Assembly: GCF_019856455.1 (NCBI RefSeq)
Contig: NZ_CP082205.1
Coordinates: forward strand, 124,001-188,000
Reading direction: 5' to 3'
DNA: 64,000 nt
Source: Streptococcus suis
Lineage (GTDB): Bacteria; Bacillota; Bacilli; Lactobacillales; Streptococcaceae
The notes under the pieces are model-generated. The model saw nothing but the letters and a program-made list of their open reading frames with translations. It ran no database searches and was not told the origin of the DNA. Both the position numbers and the translations under genes were made by a program. Below, piece by piece: positions 34,652 through 43,916 of the stretch; position 1 is the first letter of the stretch, and each line of letters starts with the position of its first letter.

Positions 34652-35397
34652 TGGCAGAGCAGATGAGACAAGTAGCCAGTTTATTTGGAGCTTGGCCTGA
34701 GGCAATTATTTGGACCTGTTTAGAAGGTGTCATGGGAGACATTTATGTTGATGACAGCCAGTTGCCCCAGTCAGTTCTAGCTCTCTATGGACGGCAGAGC
34801 TTCTTTGGTTTTTTAGCTGGCCAGCCACATCGAGACTTGCTAAAAATGTGCGAGGGAAAGGATATTATACTAGTCCCCCAAAACCAAGCCTGGTCAGACT
34901 TGATAGAAGAAGCTTACGGAGAAGGAGTTCGTTTTTTTACTCGATACGCTACGAAAAAGGAAACTGAGTTTGACCTTGGGCATTTACAGAAACTGGTTGA
35001 TGACTTGCCTGAAAGCTTTGATATGAAACTGATTGACCGTAATCTGTATGAGGCTTGTCTGGTAGAGGAATGGTCACGGGATTTGGTGGGAAATTATATA
35101 GATGTGGAACAATTTTTGGACTTGGGGCTGGGCTATGTCATCTTGCACAAGGGGCAGGTGGTCTCAGGGGCTTCGTCCTATGCCAGCTATTCAGCTGGGA
35201 TTGAGATAGAAGTGGATACCAGGGAAGACTATCGAGGTCTGGGTTTGGCAAAAGCCTGTGCGGCTCAGTTAATTTTAGCTTGTTTAGACCGTGGACTCTA
35301 TCCAAGCTGGGATGCCCACACCTTGATATCCTTGAAACTAGCTGAAAAGCTGGGCTACCAACTGGACAGACCCTATCAGGCTTACGAATGGAGATAA
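34651..35397 (+). CDS. GNAT-family acetyltransferase
   Basis: 248 residues. The C-terminal half carries the acetyl-CoA-binding GNAT core, with DTREDYRGLGLAKACAAQL as motif A and WDAHTLISLKLAEKLGY as motif B. The N-terminal 120 residues are an extra domain as in ZmaR-like/GNAT_acetyltr_2 proteins. Substrate unknown. Overlaps ruvB by one base and precedes the HAD gene by one base, so these form one operon. Confidence 0.8.
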   Translation: MAEQMRQVASLFGAWPEAIIWTCLEGVMGDIYVDDSQLPQSVLALYGRQSFFGFLAGQPHRDLLKMCEGKDIILVPQNQAWSDLIEEAYGEGVRFFTRYATKKETEFDLGHLQKLVDDLPESFDMKLIDRNLYEACLVEEWSRDLVGNYIDVEQFLDLGLGYVILHKGQVVSGASSYASYSAGIEIEVDTREDYRGLGLAKACAAQLILACLDRGLYPSWDAHTLISLKLAEKLGYQLDRPYQAYEWR

Positions 35398-35398
35398 G

Positions 35399-36022
35399 AT
35401 GACACCGACATTTATTTGGGATTTGGATGGAACGCTCTTGGATTCCTATGAAGCGATTTTGGCTGGTATACAGGAAACCTATGAGCAGTTTGGCCTTCCT
35501 TTTGACCGTGAAGAAGTAAGGAATTTCATTCTTCGCTATTCTGTCAAGGATTTACTGGTGCGTGATGCGGACAAGTACGGTCTAGATAGCCATGAACTTA
35601 ATCGTGTGCGTGCGACTTCCTTGAAGGAGAAAAATACGCAGATTCCTTTGATGTCTGGTGCGCGTGAAATTCTGGACTGGACAGCAGAGAAAGGAATTCA
35701 AAATTTCGTTTATACACACAAGAGTGACAATGCTTTTCAGGTTTTGGAGGATTTGGGTGTCCGTCACCATTTCACAGAAATCTTGACAAGCGATTCTGGT
35801 TTTGCCCGCAAACCAAGTCCAGAAGCTCTGCTATTTCTCATCGAAAAATACGGACTGAACAAAGAAAATACCTACTATATCGGTGACCGTTTGCTCGATG
35901 TAGAAACAGCTATCAACGCAGGGATTCAAAGCATCAACCTGCAAATTGATGGTGTGGAGCAGAATTGGAAGATTGTTTCTTTATTGGACATAAAACAAAT
36001 GTTAACTGATGAATACAAATAA
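35399..36022 (+). CDS. HAD phosphatase, phosphoglycolate-phosphatase-like
   Basis: 207 residues. Motif I DLDGTLLDS, motif II YTHKSD, motif III lysine in ARKPSPEA and motif IV GDRLLDVETA define an active HAD-IA enzyme with an all-helical cap. The family removes phosphate from phosphoglycolate, pyrophosphate or small sugar phosphates. End of the ruvB operon, followed by a terminator. Confidence 0.9.
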   Translation: MTPTFIWDLDGTLLDSYEAILAGIQETYEQFGLPFDREEVRNFILRYSVKDLLVRDADKYGLDSHELNRVRATSLKEKNTQIPLMSGAREILDWTAEKGIQNFVYTHKSDNAFQVLEDLGVRHHFTEILTSDSGFARKPSPEALLFLIEKYGLNKENTYYIGDRLLDVETAINAGIQSINLQIDGVEQNWKIVSLLDIKQMLTDEYK

Positions 36023-36049
36023 AAACAAACGTAAAACCGTTTGTTTTTT
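36022..36049 (+). terminator. Terminator of the ruvB operon
   Basis: AAAACAAACG / CGTTTGTTTT hairpin with T-run, starting at the stop codon of the HAD gene. Confidence 0.85.
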
Positions 36050-36125
36050 ATTTAAAAACAGAAAAAGTATGGAAATTGAGTGGTAATTTTGCTATAATAT
36101 ACAAAAGAATATTTGGAGGTATTTT

Positions 36126-37028
36126 ATGAACGATAAGGAATTTGGACAACGTGTACGTCAACTTCGAGAAACCGCTAGTCTGACACGTGAACAGTTTTGC
36201 GATGACGAACTTGAGCTCTCCGTCCGCCAACTAACCCGTATCGAAGCAGGTACTTCTAAGCCGACTTTTTCAAAAATCCAGTATATCGCAACCCGCTTAG
36301 GCATGGGGCTCTATGAGCTTATGCCTGATTATGTGTCGCTACCTGAACGATATTCCAAACTGAAGTTTGATGTACTTCGTACACCGACTTATGAAAATGA
36401 GGAATTGATGGGAAAACGGGCAGATATGATGACGGAAATCTATGATGATTATTACGACGACTTGCCTGAGGAGGAGAAAATAGCGATTGATGCCATTCAA
36501 TCCATTATTGATGTATTTGAAACGAAGACAGCAGAATTTGGTCAAGATATTCTAGAAGATTATTTTGAACAAATCCAAAGAAAACCCCAATTTTCAGCCA
36601 ACGATTTGTTGATAATCCAGCTCTATTTAATCAATTTGAGAATGGAAGTTAAACAGAGTAGTGATTTTCAGCACTTTTTAGACTTGGTGGAAAAGTTACC
36701 AAGCCAAGTAGAATTAGTTGAATCTGGGGATTTGTTTATTTTAAGGGATGTGATGATAACTTCTGTTGGACTTTTGGGACAAAAGGAAGAATTTAGCTAT
36801 ATTCCTACACTCTTTGAAGCACTTGATAAGATAATGCAGAAGACCCAAGATTTTCAAAAGAAACCTATTCTTAATCTGCTTAAGTGGAAATATGAGTTGT
36901 TAATAAATAAAGATAAAGATGCTGCAACTGCCTTATATGAAGAAGCACTTCTTTTTGCAAGAATAATTGGTAATGCCCACCTAACGGCTAAATTAGAAGA
37001 AGAGTGGAGAAAAGATAGTCAATTATAG
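36126..37028 (+). CDS. comR: ComR, Rgg-type competence regulator
   Basis: 300 residues. N-terminal XRE helix-turn-helix (FGQRVRQLRETASLTREQF to about residue 65), followed by a TPR-like helical peptide-binding domain. ComR binds the imported ComS-derived peptide XIP and then activates comS and comX at palindromic ComR boxes (established in streptococci). The assignment is supported by comS immediately downstream and the shared box. The gene has its own TATAAT near 36092 and a GGAGG site. Its stop codon overlaps the first ComR box by one base. Confidence 0.95.
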   Translation: MNDKEFGQRVRQLRETASLTREQFCDDELELSVRQLTRIEAGTSKPTFSKIQYIATRLGMGLYELMPDYVSLPERYSKLKFDVLRTPTYENEELMGKRADMMTEIYDDYYDDLPEEEKIAIDAIQSIIDVFETKTAEFGQDILEDYFEQIQRKPQFSANDLLIIQLYLINLRMEVKQSSDFQHFLDLVEKLPSQVELVESGDLFILRDVMITSVGLLGQKEEFSYIPTLFEALDKIMQKTQDFQKKPILNLLKWKYELLINKDKDAATALYEEALLFARIIGNAHLTAKLEEEWRKDSQL

Positions 37029-37041
37029 GACATTTTTGTCC
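37028..37041. promoter_or_regulatory. ComR box of comS copy 1
   Basis: GGACATTTTTGTCC, an interrupted palindrome (GGACA/TGTCC). It is followed by TGTTGGAAAATTTAC, which is conserved at copy 2 and partly at comX. Confidence 0.9.
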
Positions 37042-37098
37042 TGTTGGAAAATTTACTAAGATTGTAAAATAGTTTTATCAAATGAAGGAGATAGAGCA

Positions 37099-37164
37099 AT
37101 GATTACAATTCTTACAAAAGTTTTTCCATTTGGAGATTTCTCAACAAGCTGGTGGAATTTTTAA
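37099..37164 (+). CDS. comS: ComS pheromone precursor, copy 1
   Basis: 21 residues from ATG 37099 after GAAGGAGA. It begins MITILTKVFPF and ends GDFSTSWWNF, a double-Trp XIP tail as in streptococcal ComS peptides. It is exported and processed, the C-terminal part re-enters by oligopeptide permease and binds ComR. It lies 70 bp after comR. Copy 2 differs at one residue (ILTK here, IFTK there), outside the mature tail. Confidence 0.92.
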   Translation: MITILTKVFPFGDFSTSWWNF

Positions 37165-37178
37165 CATTCACCTTGTTC

Positions 37179-37207
37179 AAAAAGCCAACATATGTTAGGC
37201 TTTTTTT
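37179..37207 (+). terminator. Terminator of comS copy 1
   Basis: AAAAAGCC / GGCTTTTT hairpin with inner ACA/TGT pairing and T7, 14 bp after comS. Confidence 0.85.
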
Positions 37208-37238
37208 GTTATACATAGACAGTATGTAGGAGGTGGTT

Positions 37239-37346
37239 GTGTTAGAAAATTGGTTAAACACCAAACAAGGTCAGGTGTTTCATTACAAGATGGAGAGGAC
37301 TGAGGATGCTATGGGGTGGTTAGGTAATCCATATTTAAATTGTTAG
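37239..37346 (+). pseudogene. Duplicated 5' fragment of folC
   Basis: From GTG 37239 (AGGAGG upstream) the frame reads LENWLNTKQGQVFHYKMER and stops after 35 codons. It matches the first 32 codons of the real folC at 37593 with substitutions, then diverges. It is the end of a duplicated comS-folC unit. Confidence 0.85.
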
Positions 37347-37383
37347 AATTAGAAATAGATTGGTAGCAAGACGGTCTGTTATG

Positions 37384-37397
37384 TGACATTTTTGTCC
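37384..37397. promoter_or_regulatory. ComR box of comS copy 2
   Basis: TGACATTTTTGTCC followed by TGTTGGAAAATTTAC. One outer base differs from box 1 (T for G), which shortens the palindrome by one pair. Confidence 0.88.
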
Positions 37398-37454
37398 TGT
37401 TGGAAAATTTACTAAGATTGTAAAATAGTTTTATCAAATGAAGGAGATAGAGCA

Positions 37455-37520
37455 ATGATTACAATTTTTACAAAAGTTTTTCCATTTGGAGATTTCTCGA
37501 CAAGCTGGTGGAATTTTTAA
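37455..37520 (+). CDS. comS: ComS pheromone precursor, copy 2
   Basis: 21 residues, MITIFTKVFPF...GDFSTSWWNF, with the same GAAGGAGA ribosome-binding site and upstream ComR box as copy 1. The predicted mature tail is identical, so both genes feed the same pheromone. Confidence 0.9.
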   Translation: MITIFTKVFPFGDFSTSWWNF

Positions 37521-37534
37521 CATTCACCTTATTC

Positions 37535-37562
37535 AAAAAGCCAACATCTGTTCGGCTTTTTT
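37535..37562 (+). terminator. Terminator of comS copy 2
   Basis: AAAAAGCC / GGCTTTTTT hairpin, duplicated with the gene; the loop differs slightly from copy 1. Confidence 0.85.
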
Positions 37563-37592
37563 GCTATACTAGACAATATATAGGAGGTGGCT

Positions 37593-38813
37593 ATGTTAGA
37601 AAATTGGTTAAATGCCAAACAAGGTCAGGTATTTCATTACAAGATGGAAAAGATAGAGTATGCCCTGGAACTGCTGGGCAATCCTCAATTTACAGTTCTG
37701 GTCATTCATGTTGCTGGAACCAATGGCAAGGGGTCGACCATTGCCTTTATGCGCCAGCTATTTCAGGCACATGGTATGCGTGTTGGAAGTTTTGTATCCC
37801 CCCACATGGTGAGTGTGCACGACAGGATTTGTATTGACAGCCAGCCCATTTCAGACCATGATTTTCAGCACTATTTACAGAAAGTCTACGACTTGGAGCA
37901 GGAAGTCGCCACTCGTTATGAACCTTTTCGCTATTTTGAGGTCATGGTGCTCATTATGTTCCTCTATTTCGAAGCTCAACAACCCGATGTGGCACTAGTA
38001 GAGGTGGGCATCGGAGGACTTTTGGATACGACTAACGTCGTGGCACCGGCTCTCAGCGTCATCACCTCCATCGGCATGGACCATCAGGATTTACTAGGCT
38101 CGACTTTAAGGGAAATAGCAGAGCAGAAAGCAGGGATTATCAAGCAAAACGTACCTGTCGTCCTTGGACCACTTTGTCCAGAAACCACAGCCATCTGTCG
38201 CCACATTACCCAAGACAAACAAGCCTCTGTCCACCAATTTGGTCAGGAGTTTACCTATAAAGCAGGACAGTTCAGCAATGCGGACTTGGAACTGTCAGAA
38301 TTGGTTCTAGGCTTGGCTGGTCAGCACCAAGAAGAAAATGCGGCCGTTGCCTTGCAAACTTTTTTGCTTTATATGACTAGTATCCAAAAAGACATTCAGC
38401 CTCAGTTGATTCAACAAGCCCTTGCTCAAACCAACTGGGCCGGTCGTTTGGAATTGGTAGTTCAAGAGCCAAAAATCTATTTGGATGGTGCCCACAATGT
38501 TCCTGCCATTGAACGCTTGCTTGAATTTATTCAGGAACAAGAAGAACCTGTCACTATTCTCTTTTCAGCCCTTCGGCGCAAGGACTTTCAAGAAATGCTT
38601 GAATTATTGGAAGAAAAATTACCACATACTGCCCTTGTATTAACCAGCTTTGCTTATGATGGTGCCTTGTCTGAGGAAAACCGACAAGGACGAGATTATG
38701 TTGAGAATTATCAGCAGTTTATAGAAGACTGGCAATCTAGCGAGCAAGGTATGTTGATTGTCACAGGCTCTCTCTACTTTATCTCAGAAGTTCGTCGGAT
38801 TTTTAAAAAATGA
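37593..38813 (+). CDS. folC: Folylpolyglutamate/dihydrofolate synthase
   Basis: 406 residues from ATG 37593 (AGGAGG upstream). The Mur-ligase-type P-loop HVAGTNGKGST, VEVGIGGLLDTTN with metal ligands, SIGMDHQDLLG and the C-domain YLDGAHN are present. It adds glutamate to folates in the cytoplasm. Located downstream of comS as the intact member of a partial duplication. Confidence 0.93.
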   Translation: MLENWLNAKQGQVFHYKMEKIEYALELLGNPQFTVLVIHVAGTNGKGSTIAFMRQLFQAHGMRVGSFVSPHMVSVHDRICIDSQPISDHDFQHYLQKVYDLEQEVATRYEPFRYFEVMVLIMFLYFEAQQPDVALVEVGIGGLLDTTNVVAPALSVITSIGMDHQDLLGSTLREIAEQKAGIIKQNVPVVLGPLCPETTAICRHITQDKQASVHQFGQEFTYKAGQFSNADLELSELVLGLAGQHQEENAAVALQTFLLYMTSIQKDIQPQLIQQALAQTNWAGRLELVVQEPKIYLDGAHNVPAIERLLEFIQEQEEPVTILFSALRRKDFQEMLELLEEKLPHTALVLTSFAYDGALSEENRQGRDYVENYQQFIEDWQSSEQGMLIVTGSLYFISEVRRIFKK

Positions 38814-38822
38814 ATATCTTTT

Positions 38823-38830
38823 TGCGAATA
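38823..38830 (+). promoter_or_regulatory. ComX box before a 37-codon ORF
   Basis: TTGCGAATAAATAGGT, identical over 16 bases to the box at 28049. It is preceded by a T-run, as is common upstream of these boxes. Confidence 0.65.
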
Positions 38831-38837
38831 AATAGGT

Positions 38838-38951
38838 ATGACACATGCAGAAACAGTAGCCTTTTTAAAGGAATTTGAAAAAACCAAACGCCATACCTTC
38901 CGTCAATTAGAGCAGTTTGCAAAAATTTCCAGAACTCCCGATAGGAAATGA
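38838..38951 (+). CDS. Small competence-box ORF, 37 residues
   Basis: ATG 38838 lies only 7 bp after the ComX box, so its message may be leaderless. The product begins MTHAETVAFLKEFEKTKRHT and ends RTPDRK; it is helical and charged. The stop codon lies inside the loop of a terminator (38933-38968). Either a real competence-induced peptide or the front of a gene truncated by deletion. Family not recognised. Confidence 0.5.
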   Translation: MTHAETVAFLKEFEKTKRHTFRQLEQFAKISRTPDRK

Positions 38952-38968
38952 CATCGGGAGTGCTTTTT
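38933..38968 (+). terminator. Terminator overlapping the small ORF end
   Basis: ACTCCCGAT (38934-38942) / ATCGGGAGT (38953-38961) with a T5 run. Together with the ComX box it delimits a transcript of about 130 nt. Confidence 0.85.
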
Positions 38969-39003
38969 GATATAATAAGGAAAGCAAATCCAAGGAGAAG
39001 AAA

Positions 39004-40527
39004 ATGACAGAATTAGATGTAGTTTCGGACGTAGTTACTCATCCTGAGGAAACTTATCGACGTAGTCGTAGAGCATCCCGCAGACAGCAAGTGCAACTGA
39101 ATGGTGAATTTCATGAAAGAGTATTAAAGACAAAGTACTGGCCAGCTCTTGTTTGGAGCTTAGTTTTAAGTGTTTTTAGCGTAGCCAATCCACTGCTAAT
39201 GCCATTTGCAACCAATATACAAACTCAAAATTTATATGCAGGGATGGCAATGGCAAATGGACAAATCCCTTATGGTGATTTCTTTGGTACAAGCGGGTTA
39301 TTATTCTACTTACTTGCTTTCTTAGGTCATCTGGGAGGGACTTTCATTATCTTTGGAATCCTCCAGTTTATAGCATTACTGATAGCGGGAATCTATTTTT
39401 ATAAGATTGTAGCTTATTTTAGTCAGTCAGAACACCTAGCGACAAGTTCTAGCCATTGGTTCTATGTATTTATTTTTGCACTTGGTTTTGGAGGGATGTA
39501 TGCAGAAATGTTTGCTCTTCCGTTTCTTTTGACTAGTGTGTGGTTTCTGGTCCGCTATTTTGAAAATGCAGTGCGTGATGAGGCATTTATCCTCTACGGA
39601 ATCGATGCGGCATTGGTATTTTTAATTTACCCAAAAAGTCTGATTCTTTGGTTAGTTGCGGGTCTAGTTTTATTTATTTTTAATATCCAACACCGCCAAG
39701 TTACTCGAGGAATCTATCAATTATTAGCAACCATTTTTGGTTTTCTTCTGATTCTATATGCGGTAGGTTATTATGCTTTTGAGGCGCAGATTCTGGGGAC
39801 AGCTATTCAACAAACTTTCCTTTATAACTTACAGTTAGACTTTCACCATTCCTATCTATATTTAGCCTTGGCGATTGTGTCTGTATTTTTACTCTTATCT
39901 GGATTCTTTAAAAGTTTCATCCAAATGGTGTTTTCTTTCAAACAAGGAAGACATACCTATATCAAAGTTCTCCTATTATTGACTTTCTTAGTTCAATGTG
40001 TCTTTATTATTGGGAATGCTAATTTTCAATGGAGCCAACTCATTCTTCTTTTACCGTATGGTTTTGCGATGTCGGTCGTTTACCTGCGTGATGAGGATGT
40101 AGAAGATTATCGTGGGTATTTGCGTCGTCAATTCTTTCTTCCGTTAGCTATTTGCTTGGGTATTATCGCTCAACCTGCTTATCTTTATTTGGTACAGGGA
40201 GATTTGAGAACTGACCGTGAACAAGTTGCCAATTACATTGGTGAACAAACAAAAGATTCGGATAAGATTTATGTTTGGGATAATAGCGCAAGCATCTATC
40301 TTTCAAGTCAACGTTTATCTGCCGCAACGATTACTACAGCAGAATCCTATCTGAATACTGACGACAATAAAAATAGCTTGATGTATGACATCAATAAAAA
40401 TGAGGCAAAATTTGTAGTCGTCAATAAGACTTTGCCAATTCTAGATGAAATCAAGACAAATTTAGAATCACAGTACCAGTCTGTTCAGACAACGGACTAC
40501 TTTACGATTTATCAAAAGAATGAATGA
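39004..40527 (+). CDS. GT-C type polytopic membrane glycosyltransferase-like protein
   Basis: 507 residues with 10-12 hydrophobic segments starting near residue 50 after a basic cytoplasmic N-terminus (RRSRRASRRQQ). The first outside loop has NGQIPYGDFFGTSG, resembling the acidic motif of family 39/ArnT-like GT-C enzymes, and the C-terminal 110 residues form an outside domain. Members transfer sugars from lipid carriers; the substrate is not known. It has its own TATAAT near 38971 and GGAG site. Confidence 0.65.
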   Translation: MTELDVVSDVVTHPEETYRRSRRASRRQQVQLNGEFHERVLKTKYWPALVWSLVLSVFSVANPLLMPFATNIQTQNLYAGMAMANGQIPYGDFFGTSGLLFYLLAFLGHLGGTFIIFGILQFIALLIAGIYFYKIVAYFSQSEHLATSSSHWFYVFIFALGFGGMYAEMFALPFLLTSVWFLVRYFENAVRDEAFILYGIDAALVFLIYPKSLILWLVAGLVLFIFNIQHRQVTRGIYQLLATIFGFLLILYAVGYYAFEAQILGTAIQQTFLYNLQLDFHHSYLYLALAIVSVFLLLSGFFKSFIQMVFSFKQGRHTYIKVLLLLTFLVQCVFIIGNANFQWSQLILLLPYGFAMSVVYLRDEDVEDYRGYLRRQFFLPLAICLGIIAQPAYLYLVQGDLRTDREQVANYIGEQTKDSDKIYVWDNSASIYLSSQRLSAATITTAESYLNTDDNKNSLMYDINKNEAKFVVVNKTLPILDEIKTNLESQYQSVQTTDYFTIYQKNE

Positions 40528-40644
40528 TTGCTCAGGCAGTCATTTTTTCTTTAGCCTATCTGGGAAAAGGAGGGAAAGTGGATATGTGGTATAATGGAAA
40601 AATAAGCATTCGGGAAAAATTATTAAAGAAATGTAGGAGAAATG

Positions 40645-42582
40645 ATGTCACATATTATTGAACTACCAGAAATACTAGCCAACCAGATTGCGGCTGGTGA
40701 GGTCATTGAGCGACCAGCCAGTGTGGTTAAGGAGTTGGTGGAAAATTCCATTGACGCAGGGGCTAGTCAGATTGAAATTAGTGTTGAAGAGGCTGGCCTT
40801 AAAATGATTCAAATTACGGATAACGGTGAGGGGATTGCCCCTGATGAAGTAGCGCTTGCCCTCCGCCGTCACGCTACTAGTAAGATAAAAAATCAATCGG
40901 ATTTGTTTCGTATTCGCACCCTAGGTTTTCGTGGAGAAGCTCTGCCTTCCATTGCTTCTGTCAGTCATATGATCATTGAGACAGCTACGGCAGACTCTGC
41001 ACACGGACTTCATTTGGAGGCCAAAGGTGGTGTCATCGAGAAAGAGGAGCCAGTTAGTCGTCCAGTTGGCACACAGATTACTGTTTCGGATTTATTTTAC
41101 AATACCCCTGCTCGTCTCAAATACGTTCGCAGTCAACAGGCTGAATTATCACATATTGTTGATGTTGTAAATCGATTGAGTCTAGCTCATCCGGAAATAG
41201 CCTTTGCCTTAGTAAACGAAGGACGAGAATTAATTAGAACTGCAGGGACAGGGAAACTTCGTCAGGCAATTTCAGGGATTTATGGGATTGCTTCTGCCAA
41301 AAAAATGGTTGAAATTATGGCAGAAGATCTGGATTTTCAGATTTCAGGTTACGTTTCCCTGCCAGAGTTGACTCGTGCCAACCGCAACTACATTTCCATT
41401 TTCATCAACGGTCGCTATATCAAGAATTTTTTGCTGAATCGAGCGATTTTGGAAGGTTACGGCAGTAAGTTGATGGTTGGACGCTTTCCATTGGCAGTCA
41501 TTTCTATAGAAATTGACCCCTATCTTGCTGATGTCAATGTGCATCCGACCAAGCAGGAAGTTCGTATCTCCAAGGAAAAAGAACTCATGACCTTGATTCG
41601 AGAGGCGATTAGTCAAGCACTTAAAGAGCAGGACTTGATACCAGATGCTCTTGAGAATTTAGCTCAGTCAAGTACTCGACCAAAAGTAAAAGCAGAGCAA
41701 GGTACCTTACCACTCAAAGAGCCAAAAATCTATTATGATACGATTAAGCAAGACTTCTTCTTAAAGCCAGACGTGGTCGCTGAGGATGTCAAACCTCTCG
41801 AAGAGGATAGGCAAGAGATTGTTGAGTCGCCTGTCGAAAATAAACCTACATCTGTTCAATTTGCAGAACGTCAGTCAGTGGAATCAGAAGATCAGGAGCA
41901 TCCGAATCTAAGCGCAAAAGAATTGGCAAAACTGGCAGATAAATTAGACCGAGAGGAAACATCGACATTTCCAGAGTTAGAATATTTTGGTCAAATGCAT
42001 GGGACGTATTTATTTGCGCAAGGTAAGACAGGACTTTATATCATTGACCAGCATGCCGCACAAGAGAGGGTCAAATACGAATACTACCGTGAGAAGATTG
42101 GTCAGGTAGACAATTCAGCTCAACAGTTATTGGTGCCCTATATCTTTGAATTTCCGCAGAATGATGCCCTTGACCTCGTCCACAAAATGGATGCCCTTCG
42201 TCAAGTTGGTGTCAACTTGGAAGAATATGGAGCTAATCAATTTATTCTGCGTGAACATCCTATTTGGATGAAGGAAGAGGAGATTGAGTCTGGCATTTAT
42301 GAGATGTGCGACATGTTGCTCTTGACGGATCAGGTGTCAATCAAGCAGTATCGGGCAGAACTGGCCATCATGATGTCTTGTAAACGGTCAATCAAGGCCA
42401 ACCATGCTTTGGATGATTATTCGGCGCGTGATTTATTGAGACAATTGTCTTACTGCCAAAATCCCTATAACTGCCCGCACGGTCGTCCGGTTTTAGTACA
42501 TTTTAGCAAGTCAGATATGGAAAAAATGTTCAGACGCATTCAGGAAAATCACACCAGTTTGCGAGAGTTGGGCAAGTATTAA
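40645..42582 (+). CDS. mutL: DNA mismatch repair protein MutL
   Basis: 645 residues from the second of two adjacent ATGs. GHKL ATPase motifs are ENSIDAG, DNGEGI and [18 protein letters not shown] follows. The C-terminal domain has [12 protein letters not shown], the DQHA-x2-E-x4-E endonuclease motif of bacteria lacking MutH, plus CPHGRP. It nicks DNA after MutS recognition. mutS is not in this window's upstream flank. Followed by ruvA 38 bp later. Confidence 0.97.
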   Translation: MSHIIELPEILANQIAAGEVIERPASVVKELVENSIDAGASQIEISVEEAGLKMIQITDNGEGIAPDEVALALRRHATSKIKNQSDLFRIRTLGFRGEALPSIASVSHMIIETATADSAHGLHLEAKGGVIEKEEPVSRPVGTQITVSDLFYNTPARLKYVRSQQAELSHIVDVVNRLSLAHPEIAFALVNEGRELIRTAGTGKLRQAISGIYGIASAKKMVEIMAEDLDFQISGYVSLPELTRANRNYISIFINGRYIKNFLLNRAILEGYGSKLMVGRFPLAVISIEIDPYLADVNVHPTKQEVRISKEKELMTLIREAISQALKEQDLIPDALENLAQSSTRPKVKAEQGTLPLKEPKIYYDTIKQDFFLKPDVVAEDVKPLEEDRQEIVESPVENKPTSVQFAERQSVESEDQEHPNLSAKELAKLADKLDREETSTFPELEYFGQMHGTYLFAQGKTGLYIIDQHAAQERVKYEYYREKIGQVDNSAQQLLVPYIFEFPQNDALDLVHKMDALRQVGVNLEEYGANQFILREHPIWMKEEEIESGIYEMCDMLLLTDQVSIKQYRAELAIMMSCKRSIKANHALDDYSARDLLRQLSYCQNPYNCPHGRPVLVHFSKSDMEKMFRRIQENHTSLRELGKY

Positions 42583-42620
42583 CATAGTTGCAAAAGTTGA
42601 CACATTAGTAAGGGAAGTAT

Positions 42621-43211
42621 ATGTACGACTATATCAAAGGAATTTTAACAAAAATCACTGCAAAGTATATTGTGGTAGAAACGCACGGAGTTGGCTACCT
42701 CTTGCAAGTAGCTAATCCCTACGCTTACTCTGGACAGGTCCAGCAAGAAGTGACGGTTTATACCCATCAAGTCATTCGTGAGGATGCTCATTTGCTCTAC
42801 GGATTTGCTACAGAAAATGAAAAATCTGTCTTTCTGAGTCTGATTTCTGTTTCAGGTATTGGTCCGACAACGGCTTTGGCTATTATTGCTGTTGATGATA
42901 ATGATGGACTTGTTCGTGCTATTGAGCAGAAAAACATTACCTACCTGACCAAGTTTCCAAAGATTGGCAAGAAAACAGCCCAGCAGATGATTTTGGACCT
43001 GGAAGGCAAGTTTGTCATGAGCGAAGAAGCGGGTCCTGTTCAACAAGTAGCACCATCCAGTGAAAATATCGCTCTTGATGAAGCTATGGAAGCCATGGAG
43101 GCCCTTGGTTACCGCCCAGCCGAACTCAAGAAAATCAAGAAATTCTTCGACGGCACCAACGACACCGCAGAAAACTACATCAAGTCAGCCCTTAAAATGC
43201 TGATGAAGTAA
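42621..43211 (+). CDS. ruvA: Holliday junction DNA helicase subunit RuvA
   Basis: 196 residues: N-terminal OB fold ([20 protein letters not shown]), tandem helix-hairpin-helix ([24 protein letters not shown]) and C-terminal RuvB-binding domain. It binds Holliday junctions and recruits RuvB. Between it and tag lies a 700-bp repeat region that interrupts the repair operon. Confidence 0.97.
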   Translation: MYDYIKGILTKITAKYIVVETHGVGYLLQVANPYAYSGQVQQEVTVYTHQVIREDAHLLYGFATENEKSVFLSLISVSGIGPTTALAIIAVDDNDGLVRAIEQKNITYLTKFPKIGKKTAQQMILDLEGKFVMSEEAGPVQQVAPSSENIALDEAMEAMEALGYRPAELKKIKKFFDGTNDTAENYIKSALKMLMK

Positions 43212-43540
43212 CGTACCAGTATGATGGTTACTAAAGTAACTCATCATACTACGGCAATCGCTATTTGCGACTTGCCTAGGTACCTTACTAATTCGCCACA
43301 AAAATAATGTCGATTTTTGTGGCTCATGTCGTGTCCAGATACAAAGGACGTAAAGGACAAAGAGAAAATAGACGGCCGAACAGAAATTTTGCAAGAAATT
43401 TCGTTGTGAGACCTCCGCAATGACAACTAGGTAAAAGGCGAGTTTTGACGAAGCCTTTTGCCAGATGTCAGCTGCGTTATTCGGTGATATTTAGGATTCA
43501 GTTTGACAATTTTGCAAAGTATCGTAGCCGTGTTCAACTA
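43211..43540 (+). repeat. 330-bp tandem repeat, unit 1
   Basis: It begins ACGTACCAGTATGATGG and repeats from 43541 with about 95% identity by eye. It contains AGTATGATG/CATCATACT, GGCAA/TTGCC, CCACAAAAAT/ATTTTTGTGG and AAAAGGC/GCCTTTT hairpins. The only ORFs are 60-69 codons, antisense and without ribosome-binding sites. Confidence 0.8.
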
Positions 43541-43864
43541 ACGTACCAGTATGATGGTTGCTGAAGCAACTCATCATACTACGGCAATCGCTATTTGCGA
43601 CTTGCCTAGGTACCTTACTAATTCGTCACAAAAATAATATCGATTTTTGTGGCTCATGTCATGTCCAGATATAAAAGACGTGAAGGACAAAGAGAAAATA
43701 GACGGCCGAACAGAAATTTTGCTAGAAATTTCGTTGTGAGACCTCCGCAATGACAACTAGGTAAAAGGCGAGTTTTGACGAAGCCTTTTGCCAGATGTTA
43801 ACTGCGTTATTCGGTGATATTTAGGATTCAGTTTGACAATTTTACAAAGTATCATAGCCGTGTT
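43541..43864 (+). repeat. 330-bp tandem repeat, unit 2
   Basis: The second unit retains every hairpin. Compensating changes are visible in the first stem: GGTTACT/AGTAACT in unit 1 becomes GGTTGCT/AGCAACT here, which points to selection on RNA or DNA structure. It ends about 50 bp before the tag gene. Confidence 0.8.
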
Positions 43865-43916
43865 TCAGTCAGTTTATCCTGATTCGCACTTTAGTTATTC
43901 ACGAAAAGGAGTTTCT

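Noticed and set aside
43244..43756. Two 60-codon antisense ORFs in the tandem repeat
   Set aside because: They have no ribosome-binding sites and stay open only because the repeats are copies; hairpin structure explains the conservation better.
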